From the NCBI RefSeq assembly GCF_042242105.1, contig NC_092016.1:13158501-13222500 (forward strand): DNA of 64,000 nucleotides. Direction: 5' to 3'. Below the pieces are notes generated by a model, which made no database searches, was not told the origin of the DNA, and saw only the letters and a program-made list of their open reading frames with translations. The DNA is from Pempheris klunzingeri (taxonomy: Eukaryota > Chordata > Actinopteri > Acropomatiformes > Pempheridae). Shown here piece by piece: positions 41,039-61,715 of this stretch (position 1 is its first letter; each line of letters starts with the position of its first letter). Position numbers and translations under genes: made by a program.

Positions 41039-43620
41039 AGACTCCTCTGCCTCACAGCTCCGGGGAGCAATAACCGTCACGGCTGCTGGATTCTGGGTAA
41101 AATCTGTTTTTTGTATTGCGAGTCTACCTCCTGTACCAAGTGCAGGTGTAAGTGTTAGTGTGTCTGTATGAAGGAATGGAGACGAGATTTTAAGGAAGCC
41201 GCGGAGGTTCAGACAGAGAAGAGAAAAAAGTCCATTTCCCATCTTTTGCAAAAGGTGAGAAGGACTTAGAGGAGGGAAAGAGGGAAAGGCATGAAATGAG
41301 AGGAAGAGGAAGAAGGGAGGACCGAAGGATGTCAGAGGCCTTCGAGAGAGGTTCAAGTGATCAGTCTGCATCTTTGAGAGTGGGATTAAAAAAAAAAAAA
41401 ACAATTGGGGAATGGAAGGCACTTGGTGACTTGTCACTCTAATGGCTGTACAGGGTTGCTTGTTTTTGGCCTGCTTCTTCAAACGCCACACTCTCATACC
41501 AGCACCTGCTGCTGCTCCACTGAAGGCCTGATGGTGCTACCTTCTTTGTTTGCTCCTGCATAATCCGAGCGCGTCAGTCCTCGGCTAAGTTGTAGTCCTG
41601 ACCACAGAGTAGCATGCGCTTTGGCGTCGTGGCTGGATCCACTCCTGTAGCTCATTATCCCTCACGAACCGCACTTACCTGTGGTGGAGGGAGCAGCATC
41701 GACATTTCCCAGCACCATGCACAAGGGATTTCCAAACCATTAGAGCTACATTGGCAAGAAACCTGTGATACATAGGGCGTAGGAGCTTATTTATGTTGAA
41801 TTAATCATTTTTAACTCGGATACATCCAGTAAATAGCAGATGAAGCACATTTTTCCTAACGGGGGGGTGGGTGGGGGTGGAGCAGGGTGGAAGGGTAGAC
41901 TTTTTTTTTTGTGTACATTCATACTTCATATTTATTACTTCTTAACTGACATAAAGGTCAACATGAACGGCCAGTTCAGTCAGACTGAGTTGTTAGCAAG
42001 ACATCTTTGTAAAGGTCAGTCTGCAAAGGTGTCTCTCATACATCTATCAGCATTATGTAGCTTCAGTGGTCTCTCTGAACTGAAAAAAGGCAGCATTATT
42101 CAAGGAGCAATAATCAGCTGAAAGAGCAAAAAGATGTGATTTACTTGTGTATGAAAATCCAACAATGAACAAGTGAATAAGTTTCTTATTACAAAATTGC
42201 TGTTGTGCTAACTCAAATGATGATGTGACCACTGAGACAATTAGTCCCCGTTGCATTCATTGATAACATTTTATAAAAATCCATTTTCCTTAGAGACCTC
42301 CTGTGTGGATGTTTGTTCTGCTGTTTTCTTTGCTGTTTCGTTGTTAAGTGACAGATTGTTTCCTGTGCCTGGATCCTAACCAACCAGTTTACCAAAGTGG
42401 CAAAGATGAAGGCATGGAGAACAAAAAGGCACAATATCCCTAACAACTGTACTACAGACTACTCCGTCCTTAAATCTCCCAGGCCAAGATGGAAGAACAG
42501 TGCTCATCTCTCTCGGAAACTGTTTGTAATGTGCACTTGGCAGCCAGAAATCCGTCTTAATTTGTCTCTACAGGTGTGTTTCCTGTGACAAACTTTTCCA
42601 TTTCAGTTGCTGTGTCATGTTTACATATTTTACAGTTCTTTTACCTCATGGGAGATGGCTACACGTTTGGCCAGATGTGCTACTTTTGATAAACGAGTGT
42701 TATTGTCATCCGTGGCTTATGAATCCGAAACAGCTCGTCCGTCCCTGAAAAGCAGCAGTGAAAATACAGCCTCGCAAATACAGTGTGGTGCATTGGAAGA
42801 TGAAGCATCAGCTCTTGTTTAAATCTAATGCACAGGGTATGGACGCAATAACATAAACACCCACATGGTATAATGTAATTCCACATAAAAACCAATCAGA
42901 GTCGACATGAAGGCAGGGAGATTTTTAGGGACTTTCTGGGGTCGTGTTTTGTGGTGTCATTGCACTGAACTTAGCCCTGAGGTGTTCTTGTTATTTTGTC
43001 TACTCCCTGTGTGTTTTAAAAAAAAATCAGATATCATAATAAAAGTCTCAAAAACCAATATATGTGTGACATAATCAGGACTGAATGTTCAGAGATCGTC
43101 ATTGGCTGTCCCCCAAACATTTTTTAAGGTTTTTGGTCATATCTGTGTGATTAAAAATAATTACATGTCCAATTTAGATGATTGAAATCAACTGATTGCT
43201 ACATTTGGCTGCTTAAATTTCATTCTTGCCCAAAATTCCTGTCATGTTAATGTGGATGATGCACGTAGAACGAAGGGGTCGGTAGATGAATAATACCTAA
43301 AGTCATCTTGATCTGCTTTTTGCCCCTCTGCCAGCTCCCAGTAGACAGACCCTCACACGACCGTGCATACACGTCAACGAGTGTGTGTGCATATCCATGT
43401 CTGGTGGTGTGTTATGTAGTCTGCATCGTTCTATCCTGGGATTGAAGATTGCTGTTTTAATTACGTTATGTATACAAGTATATATATATAAATCCATGTG
43501 CCAAATCCAGTTCCTGTTCAGTCTGATCCATTCCGAACCCACATTTGTACTGTAACCTTCTGTACAAGTCAGTATAAAATATTGTTTCTCTCCAATAGTC
43601 CCTTGTAACTGGTGCCATTA

Positions 43621-43658
43621 AATAAAACTATTCAAACTTGAAATAAACATTGAATAAA
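43621..43658 (+). terminator. Clustered poly(A) signals, distal end of frmd5
   Basis: Three AATAAA hexamers lie within 38 bases, the last followed by a T/G-rich stretch (tgtgacatggctctctgtgg). This is the expected arrangement for a cleavage site near 43670-43680. Confidence 0.5.
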
Positions 43659-43764
43659 AATGTGACATGGCTCTCTGTGGCTTTGTGCTACAACACAAAT
43701 TCAGCAACACAGCTTGCTTTTCTCAACTAAAACAAATCCATCAACTGAAGCATTAATCACTGAT

Positions 43765-44017
43765 AAAAATTTTAATTTATCTTTAATATATAAAAAAAAA
43801 AAAAAAAAAAAAAAGATACTAATGGACAGTGAAAAAAATGATGTTACAACAATCAAAAATAAAATCTGGAAAAAGAACATGAAAATAATTGTACAAAACA
43901 TAAATATACATTTGGGATATGACGGGTAAATACTTTACAATTACTAACATCAACTGGTTAGAAAATGTAGTGAAAAAGCACTTTACTCTCCTAGAAAGTC
44001 AGATCCAGAAAAAAGGC
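43765..44017 (-). other. blm: Likely blm 3' untranslated region
   Basis: This is the stretch after the blm stop codon at 44018-44020, read on the minus strand. Two ATTAAA-type signals (tttaat on the plus strand, about 43769 and 43777) sit beside a run of 23 A on the plus strand (43792-43814). That gives a short UTR of about 250 bases and leaves only about 100 bases between the frmd5 and blm ends. Assigned from signals only. Confidence 0.4.
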
Positions 44018-51786
<7,769 letters not shown>

Positions 51787-52090
51787 TGTTGGTAAGATGC
51801 TGGGCTAGCCAGCGTTAGCTAGCTAGCAGTCCGCACACAGGTCACCGAGTAGCGGTCAGTTTCTTCCGCAGTGACCGGAGCTCATGCTGAGTTTGTCTCG
51901 CCGCTGGGTTGTATTTCATTAATGTTAATTAAAACTTGAAACCGTCTTACATACAAAATGTTCCCACTATGTTTACTCTCCCTGGGAATATCATGGCAGG
52001 CGGACACCAGATTTTGCGCCCGTTTAACGACCTGCCTCCTTATTGGTTGAGCCATAATGAGGATTCTGGGAAATGTAGTATTACGATTTC
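51787..52090 (-). promoter_or_regulatory. blm: blm promoter with ZNF143-, CCAAT- and E2F-like sites
   Basis: Upstream of the blm ATG (51786) the minus strand reads ACTACATTTCCCAGAATCCT at 52079-52060, a close match to the ZNF143/SBF core (ACTACA..TCCCAGAAT) known from vertebrate housekeeping promoters. A CCAAT box (ATTGG on plus, 52042-52046) and an E2F-like TTTTGCGCC (plus, 52012-52020) follow toward the gene. There is no TATA box. CCAAT plus E2F fits a gene expressed in S/G2, as BLM is. No gene was found on the plus strand that would make the promoter bidirectional. From here to 52595 I see only unique intergenic sequence. Confidence 0.5.
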
Positions 52091-52595
52091 AAATCACCCT
52101 ACGATAAGCAAACAAACAAATGAATAAAGATAATAACATATAATCACTGTCATGTCTAATTTAGTGTACTGTCATTGTCAGTACATATAAAATCCTGTGT
52201 TTTTTCCTCACTTTCTAGACACAGTTTCACCCCCGTAGCCTGCTATGACACCATGACAGTGGCCACAACTATCAACGGGAATGTTTCCTAAAATCACAGC
52301 AAATGTAAAATTTTGAAGTGTGTCACTGATAAATCTGGACTCTGCTGAAGTGGTTGCATGTGAAAACATGCAGAATCCACATGACACACACAGATGTAAA
52401 CCATTTTTAACCCAATATAATTATTGGAGGTGACTATAGTCTTTTGAGCCTTAAATATTTCTATGGAAGACATGTTTGCTCCTTACATCAGCTATCACTG
52501 AAGCAGTGACTCAGTTATGCCCTCAGAGCTCAGTAATAGTGATTTTTATTTTTCTTGCAGGGAAACTATCAAAATAGGACGCAAACATATGCTTG

Positions 52596-53554
52596 GCTCT
52601 CACTCATTACACCCATGGTTACTGAAGTCCTTGGAGTGTACCAGCTGTTAAGTAATGCCAAAATTGGTATCAAACAGAAAACCTGTTGTGTCTAGTTTGG
52701 GTGGGAGGAATAGAAATTAAATACTCAAACGCAATATCTGTCCTTGCCTCTTATAACAAAGGATTATTTATCGTTTGCAAACAAGAGCCTCCTTGTGCAG
52801 CCAGGGATGATGCACATGAGACTAATGAGAAATTGGTTACATTGCAGCTCAAGCTCTGAAGAACGCTTTATTACAATCAGGTGCAACAACAAGGTCGGGC
52901 GTCGGGCTACAATCATCTTGCCACAGTTGTCATGCAGTTTGATACTTTTACATGCAGAGAGAAACCAAATACTTCTCTGGGTTTTTATCCTTAACTGATA
53001 TCATTACAGTTTCACAACAGTAACCCTTAGATTATACTTTGTTGTGGCAGCTACACACGAACAAAACATTTTCCATAGCAACAGTGAATAGGCTCCTCTT
53101 TGACTTTCTTATGAGTGTGTTTACATGCACACGAGTATCCTGGTTATGATAAAGTTTTTGGAGTATCCAAGTTATGTTTTGTGTTAAAAATGTGAGATCT
53201 TGGATTTGATAGAACATACGCTACCTGGAGTACTTCAATTGAAAACAGGATACAGTGGCAAGTAAACATCTCAAACAGGTTTCTGAATATTTGTCTGACA
53301 TGGTGAAATCAAAACTGAACTGAATCATCGGCAACCTGGTTTCTACTGAATCATGCGTAAAAGGACATGAACAACTGGGTTTCTCTTGGTATAAAATCCC
53401 CCCAAAAAATAAGAATAAGGTTCAAAACTGGAATACTAATGTGCATGTAAATGCACTAAATGACAAATAATCTACATTTATTATCACTAGTGGTGATAGC
53501 TTCCAATTAGTAATAGTAGTGACTCCAAACAGCCGATTGTGGAAGTCCAGCAGC
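52596..53554 (-). pseudogene. Decayed protease exons of a partial ctsh duplicate
   Basis: Two blocks match ctsh exons but no longer code. 53483-53554 resembles ctsh exon 6 (58341-58427): the segment for CWTFSTTGCLES is recognisable, but its 5' part with GSCG is gone, the Phe codon after CWT is deleted and further small gaps follow. 52596-52662 resembles exon 7 (58173-58228, SEQQLVDCAQDFNNHGCNG) with many substitutions and a lost 3' end. No match to ctsh exon 5 or exons 8-12 was found. The two blocks are about 820 bases apart, against about 110 in ctsh, partly because a MITE (53117-53456) has inserted between them. They lie directly downstream of the intact propeptide exons of the same duplicate. 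Confidence 0.8.
53117..53456. mobile_element. MITE with about 27-bp terminal inverted repeats
   Basis: The left end reads GTGTTTACATGCACACGAGT and the right end, reverse-complemented, GTGCATTTACATGCACATTA. They match at most positions over about 27 bases and both continue into AGTATYC. The 340-bp interior has no coding frame and carries degenerate internal copies of the motif aactgggtttct. It is a non-autonomous DNA transposon; the family is not assigned. It has inserted inside the decayed part of the ctsh duplicate, between its exon 6 and exon 7 remnants. Confidence 0.7.
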
Positions 53555-53653
53555 AAAAAAACAATAAGGCATTTTGTGAGATAAAAAGCAAAGAAAGGTT
53601 TTTACATCGTGCTGCTCTTTGGAAACTGGAAAAAAATCACACATCCTTCTCCA

Positions 53654-55488
53654 TCAAGTTTGTTCCGGGGTTCGCTTACAGAGGTAAATCTTTTCAAATT
53701 CTTCGTACGTCATGTCTGAAAACTGGTTCAGCCCCACTGCAGAAAAAGAAGAGACAAGACTGAACATATTTTTTTATAGACCATAAGAAAAAATATTAAA
53801 GGCAATAACGAGCAGTTCCTACTTGTGAAAGAGTGATTTCCTGCATTGTGTTGATCAATCTTCCTCTTGTTCTCAATGAAGATCTGGAGTCTCTGGTAAT
53901 ACTCATTCGTGCTGTACGTTTTGTCGTGCTGTACATGAAACATATTATATATAGAGAGATTTGTCTCATAATTATTTATAATAATAGCTGTCAAATTGTG
54001 TCTTGTAGAAGTTAACTTGTCTTGTAAATTGATATTTGAGTGAATGTGCATCAATTTGTAAAAATGCATACATATTTATGAATCCAAGTTTTGCATTTTC
54101 CACAAATACCTAAAAAAAAAAGATATGCATATTTTTCCAATGTCCATGTGCATTAGTTGCACTAAGACAGTCTCAAATCTAAAAGTAACTTGTGAACTGT
54201 TGAATCTGCACACAGACAAATCACCAATACAATTTACACAATGTTCTCTACTATTAGAATGAATAACTATGAGACAGATCTCTCTCCATTGATTGTTTTA
54301 TACCATGTAACCTACTCATAACCTTATATACTGTACAGATTTGATACACAATTTTTAATAAATATAACGTACCTTTGCCATCCATGACTTGAAGAGAGAC
54401 TCATCTGAAAACAATTCATATGGTCAAAATTGATGTAATGCACAGAAATGTTGTTGTTTGTCGATGTTTGAAAATCTGCAAAGTACCTGATGTTGTCTCA
54501 GGCTGTTGAGCTGATGGACCCAAGGAATCTGAATCTGGATCAATTCATATAAAACAAATGTATATGAAAATGTATATATATATAATATGAGTATAAAATA
54601 TAATATCGCTGGATAATATCTACATTATGTGGATTGTAGGAGCCTGTTGATCTGGTTTGATTCATTTACTGATGTTCTGCTTACTGCCATCTAGTGGTCA
54701 ACATTGGTATTGCCATCTTGATTAGTAGATAAGGACCTGAAATGCCATGCAGTTAAATACATGAAGCTGACTTGATTTTAAAGATTGGTGATTATCTCAG
54801 ATCTATTGATTAGCCTGGATATGGCAGGATCTACCCTATCATAGTGCTTACTTATATATGTGTGCTCGGGTGTGCAATCTTTTGTCTTTTGTTTTCTTTC
54901 TCTCTCTCTGTTTCCCATCCTGCTGTAAACCGTTCCATGTGGGCCCATCATTTGCTTTTCAACAGGACAATGAGCCCAAACACACCTCCAGGCTATGTAA
55001 AGGCTATTTGACCTAAACAACCAAAACCCATTGGTGGCTACTTTGAAGCATCTAAAATATAAATTATTATATATTAAATTATATGAATTATTCTGCTTTG
55101 TTTAACACTTTCTTGTTCACTGCATAACTCCATATGTGTTCCTTCATAATTCTGATTAATCTATAATGTTGAAAATAATGAAAATAAAGAAAATCCATTG
55201 AATAAGAAGGTGTGTCCTTTGACAGCATCTATAGTGGTCAGTATTGAAGGCTCTGTAATGTAGGAAATGGCAGGTGCTAATTTAAAAACATGTAAATTGT
55301 CCTACTAAACCCTCCCCTTCCCTTGCCCATGACTAATCATACCATCAATCACTGATTACAGACAACTTTATAGTAAGGACAAACAATGCTAAGCCAGTGA
55401 TCCCACAGTTAGATAATTTCTTACTTGTATTTTCGTCCAGTTTTTCTCTTCTGGTAGTTTCATTTCCCGTATTACTGCTCGAGTCCAT
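53654..55488 (-). CDS. Predicted I29 propeptide-only protein from a ctsh partial duplication
   Basis: Five exons on the minus strand: 55425-55488, 54487-54534, 54373-54404, 53823-53928, 53654-53736. They join in phase and predict 110 residues. The last three match ctsh exons 2-4 and encode a whole cathepsin propeptide inhibitor (I29) domain. The ERFNIN pattern is complete in [20 protein letters not shown] and the GxNxFxD motif in GLNQFSDM. In place of ctsh Trp-Ser-Glu-Pro-Gln the frame ends [10 protein letters not shown] and a TGA stop at 53654. The first two exons are not from ctsh; they code for a polar, Ser/Thr/Glu-rich leader starting [20 protein letters not shown], with no signal peptide. 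An acceptor-like tattcag just upstream (exon would start at 55499) would also be phase 1, so exon 1 could be internal with a further upstream exon. In ctsh-exon-3 homology the 35 codons differ at 12, six synonymous, with no gaps. Likely role: inhibitor of cathepsin-type proteases, by analogy with CTLA-2. Expression is unproven. A possible AATAAA (tttatt on plus) is at 53477-53482. Confidence 0.6.
54776..54935. repeat. Local repeat pair, copy A
   Basis: The text gattggtgattatctcagat, ctattgattagcctggatat, ggcaggatctaccctatcat and a tctctctctctgtttcccat tract match 56574-56775 in the same order and orientation. It lies between the first two exons of the I29-only gene. Confidence 0.65.
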
Positions 55489-55547
55489 CGAGGGTGTTTC
55501 CTCTGAATATAACGCTCAGAAAAATCTGTGTCGATCACGTCGGTAGT

Positions 55548-55567
55548 ATGTGTGTGTGTGTGTGTGT
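55548..55567. repeat. GT microsatellite
   Basis: Uninterrupted GT run about 60 bases upstream (in the minus direction) of the first exon of the I29-only gene. Confidence 0.95.
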
Positions 55568-55750
55568 CTGCCTTGACTGCTCCTCTGTGTCACCACCCTC
55601 ATGTCTGCCCAGCCTCTTATGACCAACCACCAGCGGTACACATGCAGAGCTTCCTCACACCGTCCACAAGGGGTCCAGTCATGATCACAGACTGTAAAAC
55701 CAACATGACCATCCAGCCTGTGCTCAGGACTGGGCCTCACACTATACTAC

Positions 55751-55780
55751 TGTGCAGTACTGTGCAGTACTGTGCAGTAC
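55751..55780. repeat. Three tandem 10-mers tgtgcagtac
   Basis: Three perfect head-to-tail copies of tgtgcagtac, flanked by related tgtactgtac-like text. Confidence 0.9.
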
Positions 55781-56573
55781 ACACCCTATACTGTCTTCTT
55801 ACTACTGCCCTCAAGCTGTTTAATCACCACAGTACAGTATCATGTTCTGTTTTATTTTACATACAGTGGGAGCCAAGTCTGAGGATTAACATCCTACAAT
55901 CACATTTAAACAAATTTGTGGCATAGGCCAACTTAACTCCTCTGCACAAAAGGTCAGATCGTGTCCTTCCACTGAAATATGCATTCAGATGCCACTCAGG
56001 ATCTGATCTACTTCTCCATTTGTACAAAGGCGTTAATGCCACAAACGTGCTTAAATTTGATTGCTAGAAATAGTACAGAATCTTAAATTGTTCTTCGTTG
56101 ACATGTCATAACTTTTTGTGTTTTTAAGTATTTCTGAATCAAATCAAACTCAAACTTTTGAATTTTTTCCAGATTTATGTGAAAACTTCTTCAAGCTGAT
56201 TTTTGGACATTTATTCATTTATTTTCAAATTAACTGCTGTGTTTTCTTCTTATGTCTTAGATCCTTGTTCTTATTTTTTTCTTATATTTACTTTTGCTTG
56301 CATGTTTCTTACTTTACATATTGTTCGTGCATTGTTGGAGGGAGCTGTACATTTAAGATTTTCATTGCCAGTGACTGTTTCACTGTGATTATTGTGCACA
56401 TGACAAATAAAGAAATCTGACACTCTCTTTCTAGAGTTGTTTTGTGAACTCATAGAAAGCAGCATGTCCTCATGGATTATACCTTTTTCAGTCATTGTTA
56501 CTGTAGTCACCATATCTGGGCATCTTATAGACAGTTACAATTTATTATGATGAAAGACTCGATGAAACAGATT

Positions 56574-56775
56574 TTCTAGGTTTTGATTGGTGATCATTTC
56601 AGATTTATTGATTAGTCTGTATATTTCAGGATCTAACCTATCGTAGTGTTACTCCATAGTGCAAAACACACTGTACTCACTACTAAGACTTATGTACTTG
56701 TATATATGGATGTCTGCTAATGTGTGCAGTCTTTTCGTTTACTCTCCCTCTCTCTCTCTGTCTCCCATCCTTCTA
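56574..56775. repeat. Local repeat pair, copy B
   Basis: The second copy of the block at 54776-54935, with about 40 extra bases in the middle (aaaacacactgtactcacta...). It starts about 200 bases past the ctsh stop and may be part of the ctsh 3' end. Confidence 0.65.
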
Positions 56776-56978
56776 TACCCCTCTCTGTCACATTTTGTCT
56801 TTCTATATATACATATATCAACTTGTATCTTTTTCACATGTGTAAACATGAAATCAAACCAAAATCAAAAACTGTACATGGAGGCACAGTAGGCTACTGA
56901 TTATATAAAAATTCAATTTGTAAAATACAGAAAAACGTATTTTTTTTTTTTTTTTTGTAGTTTTCTATCAAGCAGAAA

Positions 56979-59868
<2,890 letters not shown>

Positions 59869-60880
59869 GATGATCACTTATTAAAACTTCATTAAAGCTT
59901 CCTAACAGGCGGAGGATGGAAGTAAAGTGAAGAAGAACGAGGAGTCACGAGGTAAGCTGCTGTCGGTTCAAACTCCCCTACTGACTAAAATAAATGTCAG
60001 CAGTGAACGAGTCAACCAATCAGTGTCATACCTGGAGGCGCACTTTATTTAGACTGTGTTTCAAATAGTGGTCTGTGCTCTTTATTTAGCCACCAGAATA
60101 ACCCACATACACATGAATGTAATGCCAAAGGAGATAATGGGTAATATTTTCAATGAAATTAAAAGTGTAAGGAAATAAGAACTTGCAATAACCTAATTTA
60201 AAGGTTAAGTAACATGTTAATCGTCAAATTGCTTCAAGTTAGGTCAGGAGTCATTTGATGATGGTTGAATGTTAATGTTTTTTATTCTTATTTTTCCTGT
60301 TAATGTTAACTACTCAATCAAGTCTACTGACTAGAGTGCCAATGAATCAACCATATGTCCTTTAAAGAGTCATAAAGCCATGTACCAACCATTACTTTTT
60401 TAAGATGTGGAGTTTTTAATGTGTATTTTAATAGTTTAACTGAAGCCTTAAGCACCAATGTCCTATCAATTTCTCCTTTAAATACTTTTGAATGTGAGGC
60501 CAGATTACCAACACAGTAAAGTAGATAACACCCCCGGGGCCACCAGACTCATGAAAAGCATTATTATCATATTACATCATCTTTGCTGCTTTGTCATGAA
60601 AATGAGCACCTGTGTTAAAATCTAGTTTAACTTCAGTTTACGTCATGGTCATATAGTCCTAAATAAAGTTGTTTTTAATCCAACTGCCTCAAACCAATTG
60701 ACATAAAGAAAGCCTGAGGCCACGTAATATTAGTATTAGTGTTATCAGCAGAGGAGCATTAGTTAGTATTAGGGTCTTGGGCTTGTAATAAAGGAGGCAA
60801 GGTAACAACAATTTGTTTGCCCCAGGGCAGGTTAATCCAGCCATATGTAAATGAAAATATTTATATACATAAAATAAAAG

Positions 60881-61190
60881 GGCGGCACGGTGGTGAGATG
60901 GCTGACACTGTTGCCTCACAGCAAGGAGGTTCCTGCCGGCCAGCAACAATTTAACCCTGGGGCCATTTTGTGTGGAGTGTGCATGTTCTCCCCACGCTTA
61001 CGTGGGTTCTTCGGCTAACTTGAGACTCTAAATTGCCCCTAGCTGTGACAGCGAGCGTGAATGGTTGTCTGTCTCTATGTGTCGGCCCTGCGTTTGACTG
61101 GCGACCGGTCCAGGGTGTATCCTGCCTCGCGCCCAAAGTCAACTGGGATTGGCTCCAGCACACTGGCGACCCTTAAGGATAAGCAGTGAC
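60881..61190 (+). repeat. Common teleost dispersed repeat starting gggcggcacggtgg
   Basis: It starts gggcggcacggtggtgagat and includes cactgttgcctcacagcaag, gtgtgcatgttctccccacg, actctaaattgcccctagct, gtgaatggttgtctgtctct and gattggctccagcacact. This matches, with substitutions, a very abundant fish interspersed repeat that ends in ggataagcagtgacaatgga. Non-coding; it lies upstream of ctsh in the intergenic region. Confidence 0.75.
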
Positions 61191-61677
61191 AATGGATGTG
61201 TACATGATATAAATGGATACAAAGAGATAACAAACACTGAATGCAACTGCAACCTCCTGACTTGAAATTAAGTGACTTTCACTTTCACTATCATGAATCT
61301 TTGTGAACAAGTAACATATTATATCCTGATATTAACCTGTGTTTCAACATGATGTATTTTAACATGTAACCACATGAAATTCATCGAAGTTTTATGCCAA
61401 TTTATGCATTTGTGACAAAAGTGAATCTTGAATGTGATTTTATATAAAACTATGGAACTATTTACAGGTTTGTCCACTGTAGGCTACACCATTGCTGACT
61501 ATGACAGAGAGATGCTGGTGATGTTAAATACAAGCAGGTTATGTTTTATTTCATACTGAGCAAGCATGATGTCAGCTTGTAGATGATCTACAAAAACACT
61601 GGAGACAAAATCCCCCTGATATAAAATGGATTTATTAGCAAGAGGTAACTGGGAAACATATGTCTGTTTATTTGTTA

Positions 61678-61715
61678 TTATCATCATCATCATCATCATC
61701 AGCGTCATCATCATC
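61678..61715. repeat. ATC trinucleotide repeat
   Basis: Run of atc units (tatcatcatcatcatcatc, then agcgtcatcatcatc). On the minus strand it makes a Met run in a spurious open frame. Confidence 0.9.

Larger units (their letters stand above)
38917..43675 (+). other. frmd5: frmd5 3' untranslated region
   Basis: No coding frame follows the frmd5 stop until the opposite-strand blm gene. AATAAA signals lie at 43621-43626, 43642-43647 and 43653-43658, clustered about 360 bases before the blm stop; they are the likeliest distal poly(A) site and give a UTR of about 4.7 kb. Earlier AATAAA hexamers near 39464 and 40965 could give shorter transcripts. The region starts with a pyrimidine-rich, T-tract-rich stretch (39100-39240) and contains a MITE at about 40594-41038. 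The true end is inferred from signals only. Confidence 0.55.

Noticed and set aside
41030..41497. 155-codon open frame on the minus strand
   Set aside because: It lies antisense to the purine-rich part of the frmd5 3' UTR, is low in complexity and shows no recognisable domain or splice context.
43701..43901. Minus-strand frame with a Phe-rich hydrophobic run, considered as a membrane protein
   Set aside because: The Phe run is the translated poly(A)/poly(T) tract between the frmd5 and blm ends.
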